Positions 23,566 to 26,995 of a stretch of 26,995 nucleotides of DNA are shown here, piece by piece; the first letter of the stretch is position 1; every line of letters begins with the position of its first letter. The notes under the pieces were generated by a model. It saw only the letters and a list, made by a program, of their open reading frames with translations, was not told where the DNA came from and did not search any database. Source of the DNA: Tetrahymena thermophila SB210 (lineage: Eukaryota; Ciliophora; Oligohymenophorea; Hymenostomatida; Tetrahymenidae); the NCBI RefSeq assembly GCF_000189635.1, contig NW_002475934.1:1-26995 (forward strand), given 5' to 3'. Position numbers and translations under genes: made by a program.

Positions 23566-26500
23566 TCATTTTTTGATACAGTTATTTTATTTCATACCAT
23601 CTATATTTATTATTTAATTTTTTTATTATTAGTCTTTTGGGTATTCATTATATTACCAGCTATTTTAAATATCTTAACTGCTCAGTTAAGATTATAAATC
23701 TTAATCATATTATTGATAGCTTTATTATTCAGACTCTTTTTTCTCTATATTAAAGTTAAAAAACTTGCTTCTGTTATTGTTTGAAAAAGAAGCTCTAGGA
23801 TCTATTTTTAAAATTAAAAAATAGTTGATTTAAATTTTTTTAAAAATAAAATAAATATTTACTTGAAAATTAAATTAGTTAGAGTTAATTTAAAGAAGTA
23901 AAATCATCAATCTATTGTTTATTAAAAATCTGCTTCATATCTGATGGACTTTCTATTTATAAATAAATAATTTAATTTATATTTAAGTAATGTTTTATTT
24001 TTACTTTATATTTTAGATGCTTATTTACTAATTATAAGGTCGCAATTAAATTTAATTTATTCAGCTTTTTATTTTGTTAAAAAAGTGATGTTCTTTTTTA
24101 AATTAATCCATCGTTTTAAGGCTCTTTAATGGTCTTATTCTTTGATAAATATAAAATAAAACACTCTTTTTGGTAAATACTTTTAAAAGAAATTTTTTAT
24201 TTCACCTATTTTTTTTGAACGTTAATTATTAATTTTTAGACGAACAATAATTAGTATAACAAAAAAAATAAAAAAGAAATGTATCATCTGTGTAAGGACT
24301 AATATCTCATAATCATCGCTTATTGATCTCATTTGTTAAAGAGCAATATTAATTATTAAAATTATAATTGAAGTACAATCTAATTTAAGAACTTGCTTTT
24401 GAAGATAAGGCTAATAAATATAATTCAGTATTAATTATAATGATAAAATTAGACAAACTATTAAATATGTCAAGCTATTGCTATACTATATAGTTAGGAT
24501 GAAGAAAATGGCTATGAAAGTTTTAAAGTAAATACGTATAAATTCCCAAAAGAAGAAATTAGGTTTATAATCTAGATAGAAATACCCAAATTTATATTTA
24601 GTAGTGCAATAATCTAAATTTATTCTATGGTTGTAAAGTTTCTTAAGAGCAAAAAGAGGAAGTAATAATATCATTAGTAAATAAGGTATGATATAAACAT
24701 AAGTAAATAATTTATATTAAGTATCAGAGCAGTGTAATAATAAATTAACAGATACATATTAAATTTGACCTATTTTACGACAAGATAAAGAGCTTGATAA
24801 TACAGTTATCAATTCAGGCTAAAACAAAAAGAAAATTACAGTAAGAATAGCATAATTGTGATGTAACTTTATCTAAAATTTCTTTAGTTTTCTTAAAACG
24901 TAAAAAATTAAAATAATGAAAGCTAGTAAAATTATAGGATATATAGATTTTATCAGAATTTTTATCTAAGTCACTCCGAATTTACTAAAATAATAGTCAG
25001 GATATAGGCAGTGAATTTCAGAAAATATTTGTGTTGAGGGGATTCCAAAATAATTCAATGCATTGGTTAAAGTAGTAAAATTTGAAGATTCTACACTTTA
25101 AAAAATTATAGATGATATTTAAATATAGTTTGTTAGGGATTTTATATAGTATGTTGATTGATCATTTACACAGCTCGCAGAAAGTGGTAGAAATTTCATG
25201 TAACGCAAATAAGTACTAGTAGAGTGAAAACTAAAATTTTACACAAACATTGTAATGCTGATTACTAAATACATTATTAACAGTATTGCTATTTTTTATT
25301 AAATAAAAATATCAATTAAAATTGAAGTTATTATTTACCATAAAAAATTTAAAATTAATTAAAAATTTTGTTAATAAAAAATTACTGAATAAAATTAATA
25401 AAAATTAGATAAGCTAGGTTTTAGCACATTCTTAGCAAGATTAATTTAATGAAGATTAACTATATCTAGTATTCCATAATTTACCTTCATAATCACATTC
25501 TTAGCATAAAGGACCTATATATCCTTTTATGCAACCTTATTTACTATCAGGGTTATTTTCTCTGCAGGTTATAGTTGAAGTAAAGTCATCACATTCCAAT
25601 ATTTCATCAGAGTAATTATTCGATCTCCAATAACCATCTTTAAGAATAATTGTATCAGCTTCACAAGAAGTAGCTTGAGCTGGACATTTTATACAAGTCA
25701 AAGTTTCATTTTAAGTTTACTAAGAGTCTATTAAAGAATAAAACCCACTTTAACATACTTCACATATTTTAATATTTTAATTTATTACTTTAAAAATCTC
25801 ACCTCTCTAACATTAACGGAATTAGATGTTTAGTTTTAAATTAATTAAAGCTGATTGTAAAAATGAATTAGTTATAGCCTTAATTAAAAAGGATTAAATA
25901 GATAAAGGATGTGCATTTATTTAGAGAGAAGTAAATTTAAATGTTTTTTAGTCTTCATTATACTAATTGTAATTGACAAAAGTTTAACCAATAGCTTGTG
26001 AATGAAATAAATCATCTGCAGTAATTTCAATTTGAAAAGAATTTAATTCCTGTTATACACTAGAAGGATAAAGCTCATCTTTTAACTTTTAAACAGAAAA
26101 TTAAACTAACTAATCGTACTAGTCTACAAATTGTATATTTAATGGTAAAAAGTTGCCACTTCTGAATGACTCAATAAATAGATTTTCTTCACCTAAAATT
26201 CTATCTGAAATAATTTTATCAAAGTATTTTTTGTTAAACAAGAGGCTTTTTCTTTCTTTTTGATTTTCGGCTTATTTTAATTATCTAAATTTCTGATGTT
26301 AAAAATTTAAAATTATTTTAAATGGGAATATTCCTATATCCTTTCCATAAATAAGAGCAGTATTTTAACTAATTCTAGTTTTATTTAAAATGGTCTATTC
26401 AGGATCAAATTATGAGGATATGACTCTTACACCTCCACCTATTTCAGCAAAATTAAAAGAAACATTTGACTTATTATCTATAATCAGTTTTTTAGCTTCT

Positions 26501-26995
26501 CTTAAGAATATAGCTCCACCTGAACCTTTCGCAATATTGTAATTGAAAGAGCAATTATTAATTGCTATTTAATTTGCATTATTAAATTAAAGAGCTCCTC
26601 CATCAAGAGATGTATTATTTTAAAAGACAGAATTTAATATATTAATTGCATCTGAATTTTATATTAGGATATTTCCTTAATTATATTTATAATTTAAATT
26701 AGTAAAACTAATTTATGTAGATTAAATACTAATTAGGGCTTGGTTTAATTATTTTGAAGTGGTTATTGAATTATCCAAAGAAGTATTAGTTTAAAACATA
26801 ACAAAATTTTTAATTTAAATTGTATCATCAAATAATGTAATTTATTCTCTTTCACTTTTGAAGCTATTAGTATATTTCAGAAATAGAATATTTTAATTTT
26901 ATATGAATTTTATTCCTAAAAGCAGAGTACTTTAGTATCCAACAATACTTATAGCAAATTTTTCACTTCCATCCTATAAATAATCATAGCTTTTT
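23566..26995 (-). CDS. Giant surface membrane protein, tandem copy 2 (5' end outside window)
   Basis: Partial gene; visible minus-strand exons are 26995-25386 (open at the window edge), 25288-24005, 23952-23863 and 23801-23566, about 1072 C-terminal aa. Introns are 97, 52 and 61 bp and sit at exactly the same codon positions and phases as in copy 1. The visible part starts inside the beta-helix region and includes the second Cys-rich module (again with GCIKGYIGPLCQEC), the multi-pass membrane domain (FFWEFIRIYFKTFIAIFFIL) and the tail ending in NNCIKK before TGA. Length differences from copy 1 are whole codons: one in the membrane exon, one in the KSPSDM exon and about nine in the last exon. 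I checked for in-frame TGA and found none, so this is probably a functional gene rather than a pseudogene. It presumably has the same propeller and signal peptide upstream. Confidence 0.8.

Noticed and set aside
23765..23800. Apparent one-base frameshift in copy 2 relative to copy 1, which would make copy 2 a pseudogene.
   Set aside because: It came from choosing the wrong frame after the last intron. With the acceptor at 23802 both copies read through in the same phase.

Overview
The window looks like macronuclear DNA of an oligohymenophorean ciliate, most likely a Tetrahymena relative. It is extremely AT-rich. Every convincing reading frame runs through many TAA and TAG codons, which must be read as glutamine, and stops only at TGA. 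Introns are short, AT-rich and GT...AG, mostly 39-67 bp with a few of 97-360 bp, which fits Tetrahymena better than the ~25-nt introns of Paramecium. Under the standard code almost nothing here looks like a gene. All gene models below come from hand translation with TGA as the only stop.

Left part, plus strand. A single-exon gene (210-1373) encodes a 387-aa protein with a B-box-like Cys/His cluster and a Gln/Asn-rich, probably coiled-coil body. An eight-exon gene (2725-4064) encodes a 278-aa GET4-like protein of the tail-anchored protein insertion pathway. A four-exon gene (4951-10066) encodes a 1507-aa membrane-anchored hybrid histidine kinase. It has membrane segments, a PAS-like region, a kinase core with H, N, G1 and G2 boxes, a ~550-aa Asn/Gln/Ser-rich linker and a C-terminal receiver domain.

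Right part, minus strand. A five-exon gene (19996 down to 10686) encodes a 2996-aa surface-type membrane protein. In order it has a signal peptide, a Cys-rich module, a long WD40/beta-propeller-like region, a parallel beta-helix region, a second Cys-rich module, a multi-pass membrane domain and a conserved tail. A tandem paralogue in the same orientation starts beyond the right edge and ends at 23566. Its last four exons are inside the window, with intron positions and phases preserved, no in-frame TGA and only whole-codon length differences. Both copies therefore look functional.

The 3.6 kb between the two paralogues has no gene I can support, but it is rich in structure. It holds a 123-bp nested inverted-repeat element, three diverged ~95-bp repeats each carrying an AAAT-loop hairpin with compensatory base changes, and three back-to-back hairpins. 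These are the least explained part of the window. The kinase and the large membrane protein are both sensory or surface-type proteins, but their convergent arrangement is no proof of a shared role.
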